From positions 2,046,001 to 2,110,000 of the forward strand of contig NC_003197.2 in assembly GCF_000006945.2 (NCBI RefSeq): a stretch of 64,000 nucleotides of DNA. Reading direction: 5' to 3'. The DNA comes from Salmonella enterica subsp. enterica serovar Typhimurium str. LT2 (GTDB taxonomy: Bacteria; Pseudomonadota; Gammaproteobacteria; Enterobacterales; Enterobacteriaceae). Of the stretch, positions 18,537 through 28,345 are shown one piece after another. Position numbers and translations under genes: made by a program. The first letter of the stretch is position 1, and every line of letters starts with the position of its first letter. The notes under the pieces were generated by a model, which searched no databases, had not been told where the DNA came from, and was given only the letters and a program-made list of their open reading frames with translations.

Positions 18537-18946
18537 GTGACATGAATAATCCGTCCGATGAGAATACTGGCGCATTGGATGATCTGTGGGCTGACGCGTT
18601 AAACGAGCAAAAAGCGACCACCACTAAAAGCGCCGCCGACGCGGTTTTCCAACAGCTTGGCGGCGGCGATGTCAGCGGTGCTATGCAGGATATCGATCTG
18701 ATTATGGATATCCCGGTCAAACTGACCGTAGAGCTGGGCCGCACGCGAATGACCATTAAAGAACTGCTGCGTCTGACGCAGGGGTCGGTCGTCGCGCTGG
18801 ACGGGCTGGCGGGCGAGCCGCTGGATATCCTGATTAATGGCTACCTGATTGCCCAGGGTGAAGTGGTCGTCGTGGCGGATAAATACGGCGTACGTATCAC
18901 CGATATTATTACGCCATCCGAGCGTATGCGTCGTTTGAGTCGTTAA
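18533..18946 (+). CDS. fliN: Flagellar motor switch protein FliN
   Basis: The 137-residue FliN has an acidic N-terminus and a C-terminal SpoA domain (about residues 55-137, DIPVKLTVELGRTRMTIKEL). It forms the base of the C ring and docks the FliH-FliI complex. The stop codon overlaps the fliO start by one base. Confidence 0.97.
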   Translation: MSDMNNPSDENTGALDDLWADALNEQKATTTKSAADAVFQQLGGGDVSGAMQDIDLIMDIPVKLTVELGRTRMTIKELLRLTQGSVVALDGLAGEPLDILINGYLIAQGEVVVVADKYGVRITDIITPSERMRRLSR

Positions 18947-19323
18947 TGATGAAGACAGAAGCCACGGTTTCTCAGCCCACCGCGCCAGCCGGATCGCCGC
19001 TCATGCAGGTGAGCGGCGCATTAATTGGCATTATTGCGCTCATTCTGGCGGCGGCCTGGGTGATTAAGCGTATGGGATTCGCGCCAAAAGGAAATAGCGT
19101 CCGGGGACTGAAGGTGTCAGCCAGCGCCTCGCTTGGCCCGCGCGAACGCGTGGTGATTGTCGAGGTCGAAAATGCGCGCCTGGTACTGGGCGTGACCGCC
19201 TCGCAGATCAACCTGCTGCACACCCTGCCGCCCGCGGAGAATGACACGGAAGCACCCGTTGCCCCACCGGCGGATTTCCAGAACATGATGAAGAGCTTAC
19301 TCAAGCGTTCCGGGAGATCCTGA
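18946..19323 (+). CDS. fliO: Flagellar export-gate assembly protein FliO
   Basis: The 125-residue membrane protein has one strong transmembrane segment (about residues 20-42, GALIGIIALILAAAWVIK) and a cytoplasmic tail. FliO is known to stabilise FliP and help assemble the FliPQR gate. It overlaps both fliN and fliP by one base. Confidence 0.95.
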   Translation: MMKTEATVSQPTAPAGSPLMQVSGALIGIIALILAAAWVIKRMGFAPKGNSVRGLKVSASASLGPRERVVIVEVENARLVLGVTASQINLLHTLPPAENDTEAPVAPPADFQNMMKSLLKRSGRS

Positions 19324-20060
19324 TGCGCCGTTTGTTATTCCTTTCTCTGGCGGGTCTGTGGCTTTTTAGTCCCGCCGCCGCTGCGCAACTGCCGGGGCTT
19401 ATCAGCCAACCATTAGCGGGCGGAGGCCAAAGCTGGTCATTATCCGTCCAGACGCTGGTTTTCATCACCTCGCTGACGTTTCTGCCGGCGATTTTACTGA
19501 TGATGACGAGCTTCACGCGTATCATCATTGTTTTTGGCCTGTTGCGTAACGCGCTGGGCACGCCCTCGGCACCGCCAAATCAGGTGTTACTCGGGCTGGC
19601 GTTGTTTTTGACCTTTTTTATTATGTCGCCCGTCATTGACAAGATTTACGTGGATGCTTACCAGCCGTTTAGCGAGCAGAAAATTTCTATGCAGGAAGCG
19701 CTGGATAAAGGCGCGCAACCGTTACGCGCGTTCATGCTGCGCCAAACCCGCGAAGCCGATCTGGCGCTGTTTGCCCGTCTGGCCAATAGCGGTCCGTTAC
19801 AGGGACCGGAAGCAGTACCGATGCGTATCCTCCTGCCCGCTTATGTCACCAGCGAATTAAAGACGGCGTTTCAGATCGGTTTTACGATTTTCATCCCTTT
19901 TTTGATTATCGACCTGGTGATCGCCAGCGTATTGATGGCGTTGGGGATGATGATGGTGCCGCCAGCGACAATCGCCCTACCGTTTAAGCTGATGCTGTTT
20001 GTGCTGGTCGATGGTTGGCAATTGCTTATGGGGTCGCTGGCCCAAAGCTTTTACAGTTAG
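19323..20060 (+). CDS. fliP: Flagellar export-gate protein FliP
   Basis: The 245-residue protein has an N-terminal cleavable signal (MRRLLFLSLAGLWLFSPAAA) and four further membrane segments. Five FliP copies form the core of the FliPQR export channel with FliQ and FliR. The conserved segments LTFLPAILLMMTSFTRIIIV and FKLMLFVLVDGWQLL are present. fliQ follows after 9 bp. Confidence 0.97.
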   Translation: MRRLLFLSLAGLWLFSPAAAAQLPGLISQPLAGGGQSWSLSVQTLVFITSLTFLPAILLMMTSFTRIIIVFGLLRNALGTPSAPPNQVLLGLALFLTFFIMSPVIDKIYVDAYQPFSEQKISMQEALDKGAQPLRAFMLRQTREADLALFARLANSGPLQGPEAVPMRILLPAYVTSELKTAFQIGFTIFIPFLIIDLVIASVLMALGMMMVPPATIALPFKLMLFVLVDGWQLLMGSLAQSFYS

Positions 20061-20069
20061 AGGCGCAAA

Positions 20070-20339
20070 ATGACTCCTGAATCCGTCATGATGATGGGCA
20101 CCGAGGCGATGAAAGTCGCTCTCGCCCTGGCTGCGCCGCTGTTACTCGTCGCGCTGATTACCGGCCTCATTATCAGCATCTTGCAGGCCGCGACTCAGAT
20201 TAATGAAATGACGCTGTCGTTTATCCCTAAAATCGTCGCGGTATTCATCGCAATTATCGTTGCCGGCCCGTGGATGCTCAACCTGCTGCTGGATTACGTG
20301 CGCACTCTGTTCAGCAATTTACCTTATATCATCGGATAA
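20070..20339 (+). CDS. fliQ: Flagellar export-gate protein FliQ
   Basis: The 89-residue protein has two transmembrane hairpin helices and the conserved [18 protein letters not shown] loop. Four copies surround the FliP-FliR core of the export gate. fliR starts 8 bp downstream. Confidence 0.97.
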
Positions 20340-20347
20340 ACAGAACG

Positions 20348-21142
20348 ATGATCCAGGTTACAAGCGAGCAATGGCTATACTGGCTGCATCTCTATTTCTG
20401 GCCTTTGCTGCGCGTACTGGCGCTGATTTCAACGGCGCCCATTCTCAGCGAGCGCGCTATTCCCAAGCGGGTAAAACTGGGGTTGGGAATAATGATTACC
20501 CTTGTTATCGCGCCGTCGCTACCGGCAAACGATACGCCGCTTTTTTCTATTGCCGCCTTATGGCTGGCGATGCAACAAATTCTGATCGGTATTGCGCTGG
20601 GATTTACCATGCAATTCGCCTTTGCGGCGGTGCGTACCGCAGGTGAGTTTATCGGTCTGCAAATGGGGCTTTCCTTTGCCACCTTCGTCGACCCGGGCAG
20701 CCACCTGAATATGCCGGTTCTGGCGCGTATTATGGATATGCTCGCCATGCTACTGTTTCTCACCTTTAATGGCCATTTGTGGCTTATTTCGCTGCTGGTC
20801 GATACCTTCCACACCCTGCCCATCGGTAGTAACCCGGTGAACAGTAATGCATTTATGGCGCTCGCCAGGGCCGGAGGGCTCATTTTCTTAAACGGACTGA
20901 TGCTGGCATTGCCGGTCATTACCCTCCTGCTTACGCTCAACCTGGCGCTGGGGCTATTAAACCGCATGGCGCCGCAGCTCTCGATATTTGTTATCGGTTT
21001 CCCGCTTACCCTCACCGTCGGCATTATGCTGATGGCCGCGCTAATGCCATTAATTGCGCCGTTTTGCGAACATTTATTCAGCGAAATTTTCAATTTGCTT
21101 GCTGATATTGTTAGCGAGATGCCGATAAATAATAACCCATAA
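20348..21142 (+). CDS. fliR: Flagellar export-gate protein FliR
   Basis: The 264-residue polytopic membrane protein completes the FliPQR export gate. The start at 20348 ([10 protein letters not shown]) is preferred because the longer frame from 20270 lies inside fliQ. It is the last gene of fliLMNOPQR; the 281-bp gap to rcsA follows. Confidence 0.96.
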
Positions 21143-21159
21143 TTTTTATCCTGTTTTAC

Positions 21160-21173
21160 TAAGGTTTATCCGA
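21160..21173 (+). promoter_or_regulatory. Candidate RcsAB box 1 upstream of rcsA
   Basis: TAAGGTTTATCCGA differs at one position from the E. coli rcsA autoregulatory RcsAB box as I remember it (TAAGGATTATCCGA). It lies 251 bp upstream of rcsA. Confidence 0.65.
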
Positions 21174-21263
21174 AAATAAATTTTAAAAAACATTCACCAG
21201 GATATATCCACTGCCCCTTATTTGTTTTTACTTCACTCACATAACGCAACATTCACTTTACTT

Positions 21264-21277
21264 TAAGATGATTCCTG
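21264..21277 (+). promoter_or_regulatory. Candidate RcsAB box 2 upstream of rcsA
   Basis: TAAGATGATTCCTG fits the RcsAB consensus (TaAGaatatTCctA) in most conserved positions. It is nearer to the gene than box 1. Confidence 0.55.
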
Positions 21278-21423
21278 GCAAATTATATGTAACTTTACGG
21301 GATAGTAAGTTCGCCTGAAAAACCGCGTAAGCGTTGTCTAAGGTGACTATTCGTGTTCCGTCTGATTATGGTGAGTTATTCAGGTAAGGGGAATTATCGT
21401 TACGCATTGAGTGAGGGTATGCC

Positions 21424-22047
21424 ATGTCAACGATTATTATGGATTTGTGCAGTTACACCCGGCTAGGGTTAAGCGGGTATCTGGTCAGCAGAGGGGTGAA
21501 AAAAAGGGAAATCAACGACATCGAAACCGTTGACGAACTCGCTATCGCTTGTGGCGCGCATCAGCCTTCGGTGGTGTTTATTAATGAGGACTGTTTCATT
21601 CATACGCCTTCAGACAGTCAACAAATAAAGCAAATCATTAATCAACATCCTGACACGTTATTTATTGTTTTTATGGCAATTGCTAATGTGCATTTTGATG
21701 AATATTTATTAGTAAGAAAAAACTTATTGATTAGCTCGAAATCGATTAAACCTGACTCGCTGGATACCCTTCTTGGCGATATTCTGAAAAAAGAGTCGGG
21801 TATTTCAGGAACCATAAATTTACCAACATTATCGTTAAGTCGAACTGAATCCAGCATGTTGCGAATGTGGATGGAAGGTCAGGGAACCATTCAGATTTCT
21901 GACAGAATGAATATTAAAGCAAAAACAGTATCCTCCCATAAGGGGAATATAAAAAGAAAGATAAAAACGCATAATAAACAAGTGATCTATCACGTAGTAC
22001 GGCTGACAGATAACGTCACTAACGGCATTTTTGTTAACATGCGCTGA
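21424..22047 (+). CDS. rcsA: Colanic acid capsule activator RcsA
   Basis: This 207-residue LuxR-type regulator acts as a heterodimer with RcsB on capsule, flagellar (flhDC) and its own promoters. The C-terminal helix-turn-helix lies at about residues 138-195 (LSLSRTESSMLRMWMEGQG, then IKAKTVSSHKGNIKRKI). The N-terminal domain lacks a phospho-acceptor pattern, as is usual for RcsA. The sRNA gene dsrA, whose product lifts H-NS silencing of rcsA, is encoded nearby at 22647-22732. Two RcsAB-like boxes precede the gene. Confidence 0.96.
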   Translation: MSTIIMDLCSYTRLGLSGYLVSRGVKKREINDIETVDELAIACGAHQPSVVFINEDCFIHTPSDSQQIKQIINQHPDTLFIVFMAIANVHFDEYLLVRKNLLISSKSIKPDSLDTLLGDILKKESGISGTINLPTLSLSRTESSMLRMWMEGQGTIQISDRMNIKAKTVSSHKGNIKRKIKTHNKQVIYHVVRLTDNVTNGIFVNMR

Positions 22048-22085
22048 GACATCCGGACTGGCAATGTACCTCCAGTCCGGCTCAA

Positions 22086-22280
22086 TTAGTCCTGCTCCGC
22101 CTTCTCGACAAAAATACCATCCTGGTGACCTGACTCATTGAAGAACCAGATGCCGAGCGGGTAATCCTCCAGCGAAACCAGGTACATTGTGCCTTCACTA
22201 AATTCTTCCACTGCCAGTACCACGCCCGGTCGGCGGGGACCGCCGTCCGTTTTAACGGTTACCCGATCATTCACCTTCAT
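22086..22280 (-). CDS. dsrB: Small conserved protein DsrB
   Basis: The 64-residue protein MKVNDRVTVKTDGG... is DsrB, of unknown function; it is known as a neighbour of dsrA and sigma-S dependent in E. coli. The fold looks like a small beta-barrel rich in Val/Gly. I chose the second of two adjacent ATGs (22280), which is better spaced from AGGAGG. It is similar in style (a small beta protein after AGGAGG) to yodC further on. Confidence 0.93.
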   Translation of the reverse strand: MKVNDRVTVKTDGGPRRPGVVLAVEEFSEGTMYLVSLEDYPLGIWFFNESGHQDGIFVEKAEQD

Positions 22281-22408
22281 CATTTTCCTCCTGTCGCTTT
22301 GTGCCAGTGTAGAACAATTTTCTGCGTCTGACAGCGCCTTGCCGGCGTGTTTGCTGGTTTTCTCAACGGTCTATACTTAGGCTGTCAGGAACCCGTGAGG
22401 TGGTGAAG

Positions 22409-22636
22409 ATGAAAACGGCAAAAGAGTACAGTGATACGGCCAAGCGCGAAGTGAGCGTCGATGTAGATGCGCTACTGGCGGCCATCAATGAAATCAGCGA
22501 AAGCGAGGTTCACCGTAGCCAGGAAGATCCTGAGCGGGTGAGCGTAGACGGACGGGAATATCATACATGGCATGAATTAGCTGAAGCATTCGAGCTGGAT
22601 ATTCATGATTTTAGTGTAACAGAAGTAAACCGTTAA
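22409..22636 (+). CDS. yodD: Stress-induced small protein YodD
   Basis: The 75-residue acidic protein starts MKTAKEYSDTAKREVSVDVD and is YodD. In E. coli it is induced by peroxide, copper and acid; the molecular role is unknown. I start at the ATG at 22409 rather than the GTGs at 22400/22403. It converges with dsrA, whose terminator lies 10 bp past the yodD stop. Confidence 0.93.
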   Translation: MKTAKEYSDTAKREVSVDVDALLAAINEISESEVHRSQEDPERVSVDGREYHTWHELAEAFELDIHDFSVTEVNR

Positions 22637-22646
22637 AAATGGCCGA

Positions 22647-22732
22647 AAAAAATCCCGGCCCTACGGGTCGGGATCAAACTTGCTTATGCAAGAAGCACTT
22701 GAAAATTCGTTACACCAGGAAATCTGATGTGA
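22647..22732 (-). ncRNA. dsrA: Small regulatory RNA DsrA
   Basis: On the minus strand the sequence CACATCAGATTTCCTGGTG begins stem-loop 1, followed by AACGAATTTTCAAGTGCTTC (the rpoS- and hns-pairing part) and a terminator stem GATCCCGACCC/GGGCCGGGAT with a T-run. This matches DsrA, about 86 nt. It pairs through Hfq with rpoS mRNA (activation) and hns mRNA (repression), which derepresses rcsA next door. Confidence 0.95.
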
Positions 22733-22737
22733 GATTT

Positions 22738-22766
22738 ACCTTATCTGCAATTTTTTTGCATGACAA
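22738..22766 (-). promoter_or_regulatory. dsrA sigma-70 promoter
   Basis: On the minus strand TTGTCA, 17-nt spacer, TAAGGT. The -10 box ends 6-7 nt before the inferred 5' end of DsrA, which supports both calls. Confidence 0.8.
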
Positions 22767-22945
22767 GTAAATATTTTTTACATGAATGATTAAGCACGCT
22801 AATAGTTCGGTAGCAAAAGTGTGACAACGCATGTGCTGCCTGGAAGCGACGGGATCGGTTCCAGTTAGCGTTCGACTTCTTTCGGGTGTGCTTTAGGACT
22901 TTTCCTGGAAATAAGCCCGCCGTTGCAACGGAAAATGAGGAAAAA

Positions 22946-23761
22946 ATGCTCTCAATCCATGACCCCTTGCTGATTTTTACCGATCTGGACGGCACATTGC
23001 TGAACAGCCACACTTTTGAGTGGCAGCCCGCGGCCCCCTGGCTTACACGCCTGCATGAAAGCGGCGTGCCCGTGATCCTCTGTAGCAGTAAAACCGCGGC
23101 TGAAATGCTCCAGCTCCAGACGACGTTAAATCTACAGGGACTGCCGCTGATTGCGGAAAACGGCGCAGTGATCCAACTGGACGTTCATTGGGAAGACCAT
23201 CCCAACTATCCCCGTCTGATAGCCGGTATTTCTCACAACGAAATCCGCCTCGTCCTGCATAAGTTGCGTGAAAAGGAACAGTTTAAGTTCACCACGTTTG
23301 ATGACGTTGACGATCAGGTGATAAGCGAATGGACGGGCCTAAACCGGGCACAGTCTGCCCTAACCCGTCTGCATGAAGCGTCGGTGTCGCTGATCTGGCG
23401 CGATAGCGATGAACGCATGGCGCAGTTTGTCGCCCGTTTAAATGACCTGGGACTGCAATTTGTCCATGGCGCCCGTTTCTGGCATGTGCTGGACGCCTCC
23501 GCCGGTAAAGATCAGGCTGCCAATTGGCTGATTGAAGCATATCGTCGGCAGTGGCGCGCGCGTCCTCTGACGTTGGGGCTAGGAGACGGCCCCAATGATG
23601 CGCCCTTACTGGATGTGATGGATTATGCGGTTGTCGTTAAAGGGCTAAACCGGGAGGGCGTACATTTGCGTAACGACGATCCTCAGCGCGTCTACCGTAG
23701 CCAGAACGAAGGGCCGGATGGCTGGCGCGAAGGAATGGACTATTTCTTTTCCCGCTCCTGA
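22946..23761 (+). CDS. yedP: HAD-family mannosyl-3-phosphoglycerate phosphatase YedP
   Basis: This 271-residue haloacid-dehalogenase-type phosphatase of the MPGP group has the nucleophile motif FTDLDGTL with D13 and D15, and the final motif [16 protein letters not shown] family members dephosphorylate mannosyl-3-phosphoglycerate. The in vivo substrate in enterics is not established. The start at 22946 follows GAGG. The 3' end overlaps the convergent dgcQ stop by about 22 bp. Confidence 0.92.
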
Positions 23762-25452
23762 GTCGCGTCGCTGGCGCAAATACGGTTACGTCCGGACTGT
23801 TTGGCGTAATAAAGCCGTTTGTCGGCCAGCGACTGCAACTGCTCAAAATCATAGTCGCCGTATTCCTCCGCGCTACTGATCCCCATTGACGCGCTGATAC
23901 GAAGCGTCGTGCTTTTCGTCACCAGAATCTCTTTGTCATTAATGCGCTGGCGTATGCGTTCGGCAATCTGCAGCGCCTGCGCTTTCGTCGCGCCGGGCAG
24001 CACGATACAAAACTCTTCGCCCCCTACCCGTCCGGCGATGTCGTGCGCTCGAATGGTGCTGCCAATGAGCCCAGCGGCATGGGACAACACGCGATCGCCT
24101 GCCTGATGACCAAAGCGATCGTTAACGCTTTTAAAATAATCTAAATCCAGCTGTATCACAGAAAATGGCTGGCGGGCTTCCCGGTAGCGCTTTGCCAGCC
24201 TGGACGCTTTTTCAAACAGCGCGCCACGGTTATATAGCCGGGTCAGCGGATCGTGCCATGCCTGCCATTGCAGCGAATTTTGCAGAACAAACATGTTTTT
24301 GACCATATGTCGAATAACGCCCCAGGAGATCAACAGCATCGCCGTAAAAAGCCCCCATAACAGCGTCAGCGCGATACTAATGCTGCCAAAATTCCCTTGT
24401 ATGCCTTCACGTAATGTATGCACGCGCAGCAGGATGCCATCAAAATGATCCAGCCGCTCCCAGCTTACATAATGCGTTCCTAAACGCAGCCCGCCCAGGG
24501 TATCTTTTTCTATTTCACGCGCCAGTAAGGCGCGCTCACGGTCATTTAACGTATTCGCGGTTTGTTGTTCCGGCGCGGAGTCCGTCAACAAACGGAGATG
24601 GTTATCGTATAGCTGATATTCCCCTTCAATATCCTTTTCGGCCGCATCGCGCAGGAACCGCTGTAATGACGCGACGGGAATATCCATTGCCAGTACGCCA
24701 TACCAGTAATTATCGTGATCCAGCGGTAGACTGGCTGTCACTTTTTTCTGCTCGTCAGTAACATAGGGCTGTGCGGAGGTAAACCACCGCACGCCGCGCT
24801 GTGAGTTACGCCGTTGGCTTTGCTCGATAAACCATGGCTGAGTCACGTACTGATAGTAACGGGAGACAATATCGCTACCGTACGCCGTAGGGAGAGTTGA
24901 GAGGTAAAACCCTGAGCGAGAAACATACATCGTCTCCAGCGCCAGCATGGCTGATGAGCGCGCCAGACGCGCCAGATACCCTAACTCCAGCGTGGCGGTT
25001 AATTCATTTGCCAGGTCACGACTCTCCCGCGAAAGAAGCGTCGTCCGGGCGACAAATTGATCGGAAACGCCATATAACGGCAATGTCCGCCGCTTATCCA
25101 ACTCCAATTGCCAGAAATGTCTGACGCGTCGTTGCTCAAACTGCGTCACCGCGCTTTGCAATGCGGAAAAAGCCAGCGGCGCCACCAGCGCTTCATGCAT
25201 ACCGTTGCGTAAAAAGATCAACCTGTCCATGTTGAATTGCAGTTGGCGGTCAAGGACATTCGCGACGCTCCCCAGATGATTGCGCTGACTGGCGACATAC
25301 GCGTCTTTCAGTATCATCACTTCCCTCCAGGTAAGTAGCGTCGAGAACAGCATCACGATCAGAAAACAGGTGTTGACGACATGACCGGGACCAAAACGCC
25401 GCGCCAGCTTTTTAAACCAGCCTTGATTGTCTAACAGTGTTTCGTGCGGCAC
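23740..25452 (-). CDS. dgcQ: Membrane diguanylate cyclase DgcQ (YedQ)
   Basis: This 570-residue inner-membrane protein makes cyclic di-GMP. Transmembrane segments lie near residues 25-46 and 355-380 with a periplasmic CHASE7-type sensor between, then a C-terminal GGDEF domain with the active-site form RVGGEEF and an inhibitory I-site RAHD five residues before it. In E. coli and Salmonella it regulates cellulose. The start is GTG at 25452, read as Met-Pro-His-Glu. It converges with yedP and overlaps it slightly. Confidence 0.94.
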
Positions 25453-25587
25453 CCTGGTAACTCCTGGTTATTGATACAACTCCCCCTGATGGCTTACGGT
25501 AGCCAGACCTCATCAAGGGATACCACTCAATCCTGGCATAACCAGGTAGCAGCATGTCGCAGCGCGACGACTCTTTTTCTCCACAGC

Positions 25588-25615
25588 AAAACGCCCGGCA
25601 TTAACCGGGCGTTTT
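25588..25615. terminator. Intrinsic terminator between dgcQ and yodC
   Basis: AAAACGCCCGG and CCGGGCGTTTT form a perfect 11-bp stem with an A-run on one side and a T-run on the other. On the minus strand it ends yodC transcripts. Confidence 0.88.
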
Positions 25616-25616
25616 G

Positions 25617-25802
25617 TCATCGGGCTTCGTCCCGCACGCGCCTTTCCTTGCCTGGCACGAGCTCATTCTCATGGAATGCCTCCCGCTTTACGCCAAAACC
25701 ATCATACCAGCGACACTCTACCATTCCGCTGGAATAACCGGTGACGATCATCCGGGGCCCACCCTCTTTCACGGTAACTTCCTCACTGACAGAAAAGACC
25801 AT
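25617..25802 (-). CDS. yodC: Small conserved protein YodC
   Basis: The 61-residue protein starts MVFSVSEEVTVKEGGPRMIV and is YodC (DUF2158-type), of unknown function. It has the beta-rich pattern GGPRMIVTGY typical of the family. I use the ATG at 25802, preceded by AGGAGG; a longer in-frame extension to 25862 has no ribosome-binding site. The terminator overlaps the stop region. Confidence 0.9.
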   Translation of the reverse strand: MVFSVSEEVTVKEGGPRMIVTGYSSGMVECRWYDGFGVKREAFHENELVPGKERRVRDEAR

Positions 25803-25878
25803 ACCTGCCTCCTGTATCAGATGAAACGCTTTCACCTTAGACGAGGATGGACAATTTTGCATAATTCATTGTAGAAAA

Positions 25879-26790
25879 TCAGTGCGAAACACCGCGAATT
25901 TTCGCCACACCTTTCACCAGCGCCACCACAATGGCGCCGATAATAAAGCCGAGCACCAGATTCAGCCCCGCAGGGATCGTATGCGCCATGAAAGCCCCCT
26001 GCTGCTGCGCAAAATGTTCAATGGCATGGTGTAGCGGCGCAATACCGTGTACGACAATTCCGCCGCCAACCAGAAACATCGCCAGCGTACCGACAATGGA
26101 TAATGCTTTCATTAACCAGGGCGCGATAATCAGTAATCCTTTACCGACGCCCTGCGCCAGCACGCTACGCTTTTCCGCCAGCCAGTACCCCATATCATCC
26201 AGTTTGACAATAATACCCACCAGGCCATACACGCCAATGGTCACAACCAACGCAATCCCCGCCAGTACCAACACCTGATTAAGCAGCGGCGCCTGCGCGA
26301 CAATCCCCAGGGTAATGGCCACAATTTCAGCGGACAGAATGAAATCGGTACGGACCGCCCCTTTTACTTTATCTTTTTCAAAGGCCAAAGGGTTTTGCGC
26401 AGCCAGCGCCTCAAGACGTTTTTGCCGCTCCGCCGGGTCTTCTTTGTGTTTTCGCGCCTCAAAGGTATGCAGGACTTTTTCTACCCCTTCAAAGCAGAGA
26501 AACGCGCCGCCTAACATTAATAAAGGCGTAATGGCCCACGGGATAAATGCGCTTATCAACAGCGCCAACGGCACCAGAATAACCTTGTTGATTAATGATC
26601 CTTTCGCCACGCTCCATACCACCGGCAGCTCGCGATTAGCGCGAACGCCGGTCACCTGCTGCGCATTGAGCGACAGGTCATCCCCCAGTACGCCCGCGGT
26701 TTTTTTCGCGGCCAATTTGCCCATTACCGAAATATCGTCCAGCAGCGTGGCGATATCGTCGAGTAATGTCAGTAAGCTACTTCCTGCCAA
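25879..26790 (-). CDS. yedI: Inner-membrane protein YedI (DUF808)
   Basis: The 303-residue protein of the DUF808 family has several hydrophobic membrane segments in its second half, and a Lys/Glu-rich cytoplasmic stretch (EARKHKEDPAERQKRLEA) in the middle. Function unknown. The start codon is TTG at 26790, preceded by GAGGAAA; it reads MAGSSLLTLLDDIATLLDDI. It is divergent from yedA. Confidence 0.92.
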   Translation of the reverse strand: MAGSSLLTLLDDIATLLDDISVMGKLAAKKTAGVLGDDLSLNAQQVTGVRANRELPVVWSVAKGSLINKVILVPLALLISAFIPWAITPLLMLGGAFLCFEGVEKVLHTFEARKHKEDPAERQKRLEALAAQNPLAFEKDKVKGAVRTDFILSAEIVAITLGIVAQAPLLNQVLVLAGIALVVTIGVYGLVGIIVKLDDMGYWLAEKRSVLAQGVGKGLLIIAPWLMKALSIVGTLAMFLVGGGIVVHGIAPLHHAIEHFAQQQGAFMAHTIPAGLNLVLGFIIGAIVVALVKGVAKIRGVSH

Positions 26791-26965
26791 AATGATTTCC
26801 TCGGTCTTTTCTTCTAAGACGTTAAGTATGTAGCAAAACGCGCAATGCCGAAACCGGCGGCGCGGGTCAACGCCTTTTTATTCCAAAAGGACAATTATAA
26901 TGCTCGCCAGCATAATAATTTTGACGTTTACTATATTCACCCTTTTTATTTCACCGTGAGTGATT

Positions 26966-27886
26966 ATGCGTTTCCGGCAGTTATTACCTCTTTTTGGCGC
27001 GCTTTTTGCCTTGTACATCATTTGGGGGTCTACCTATTTTGTTATCCGCATAGGCGTTGAAAGCTGGCCGCCGCTGATGATGGCAGGCGTACGTTTTCTC
27101 TCGGCGGGGATGTTGCTCATGGCGTTTTTGCTGTTGCGCGGCGAAAAACTTCCGCCGCTGCGCCAGACCATCAACGCCGCGCTGATTGGTCTACTGCTGC
27201 TGGCGGTGGGTAACGGTCTGGTGACGGTGGCGGAGCATCAAAACGTGCCATCGGGCATTGCTGCCGTCGTGGTCGCCACTGTCCCGCTATTTACGCTGTG
27301 CTTTAGCTACTTTTTTGGTATTAAAACGCGCAAATTAGAATGGGTGGGGATTGCCATTGGACTTGCCGGGATTATTCTGCTGAACAGCGGCGGCAACTTA
27401 AGCGGCAATCCGTGGGGCGCGATTTTGATCCTGATAGGTTCGATGAGCTGGGCATTTGGTTCCGTTTACGGCTCGCGCATCGCCCTGCCTGTGGGCATGA
27501 TGGCGGGTGCGATTGAAATGCTGGCGGCGGGCGTGGTATTGCTTTGCGCGGCGTTTCTTTCCGGCGAGAAGCTCGCCACGCTGCCTGGTTTATCGGGGTT
27601 TATGGCCGTCGGCTACCTGGCGTTGTTCGGTTCTATTATCGCCATTAATGCCTATATGTACCTGATTCGCAACGTCAGTCCGGCGCTGGCGACCAGCTAC
27701 GCCTATGTGAATCCGGTTGTCGCCGTGTTACTTGGCACTGGCCTGGGCGGTGAGAGGTTATCGCCCGTTGAATGGGCCGCGCTGGGTGTGATTGTGTTTG
27801 CCGTAGTGCTGGTGACTCTGGGTAAGTACCTGTTTCCTGTCAAGGCGGTGGTCACGCCGTGTAAAACGGAAGATTCACGCCAGTAG
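26966..27886 (+). CDS. yedA: EamA-family (DMT) transporter YedA
   Basis: This 306-residue drug/metabolite transporter has ten membrane segments and two EamA repeats, with the family signatures LYIIWGSTYFVIR near the N-terminus and LATSYAYVNPVVAVLLG in the second repeat. The substrate is unknown. The ATG at 26966 follows GTGAG. Its end overlaps the vsr stop region by 12 bp in convergent orientation. Confidence 0.93.
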   Translation: MRFRQLLPLFGALFALYIIWGSTYFVIRIGVESWPPLMMAGVRFLSAGMLLMAFLLLRGEKLPPLRQTINAALIGLLLLAVGNGLVTVAEHQNVPSGIAAVVVATVPLFTLCFSYFFGIKTRKLEWVGIAIGLAGIILLNSGGNLSGNPWGAILILIGSMSWAFGSVYGSRIALPVGMMAGAIEMLAAGVVLLCAAFLSGEKLATLPGLSGFMAVGYLALFGSIIAINAYMYLIRNVSPALATSYAYVNPVVAVLLGTGLGGERLSPVEWAALGVIVFAVVLVTLGKYLFPVKAVVTPCKTEDSRQ

Positions 27887-28345
27887 ATGAATCCCCTGGG
27901 TGTCGATCTGCGCGCTGGCGCCGCCGCCGCAGATCCACTCTTCCAGGCGCTCCGCCAACGCCGCGTCGCTCAATTTCGCTCGCCCGCGCAAGGCGCACTC
28001 CCAGACGATCAGTACCCGCCAGCCAAGCGCCTGTAAACGCTGAATATCGCGCTCATCGCGCTCAACGTTCTTACCGATTTTTTCCAGCCAGAAAGCCGTT
28101 CGCGTGGCCGGCACTTTGAACAGATAACAGTGGTGATGATGCCAAAAGCAGCCGTGAGTAAAAATCACACAATCATAATCATTCACCACAAAGTCCGGCT
28201 TGCCCGGTAATGTCGCGTCCTGAGTATGAAACGTAATCCCCTGTGCGCTTAACAGGCCAGCAAGACGTTTTTCAATAGCCGTATCGCGGGTCGCTATCGC
28301 GCGCATATTTTTACTGCGCGTGGCTTTATCGTGAACGTCCGCCAT
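27875..28345 (-). CDS. vsr: Very-short-patch repair endonuclease Vsr
   Basis: This 156-residue mismatch endonuclease nicks 5' of the T in T:G mispairs arising from deamination of Dcm-methylated C in CCWGG. The catalytic residues are in their known places: D51 (GKPDFV), H64, H69, and zinc-site Cys C66 and C73 in the THGCFWHHHHC segment. It overlaps dcm by 20 bp in another frame, as in E. coli, so repair is produced with the methylase that causes the lesion. Confidence 0.96.
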   Translation of the reverse strand: MADVHDKATRSKNMRAIATRDTAIEKRLAGLLSAQGITFHTQDATLPGKPDFVVNDYDCVIFTHGCFWHHHHCYLFKVPATRTAFWLEKIGKNVERDERDIQRLQALGWRVLIVWECALRGRAKLSDAALAERLEEWICGGGASAQIDTQGIHLLA

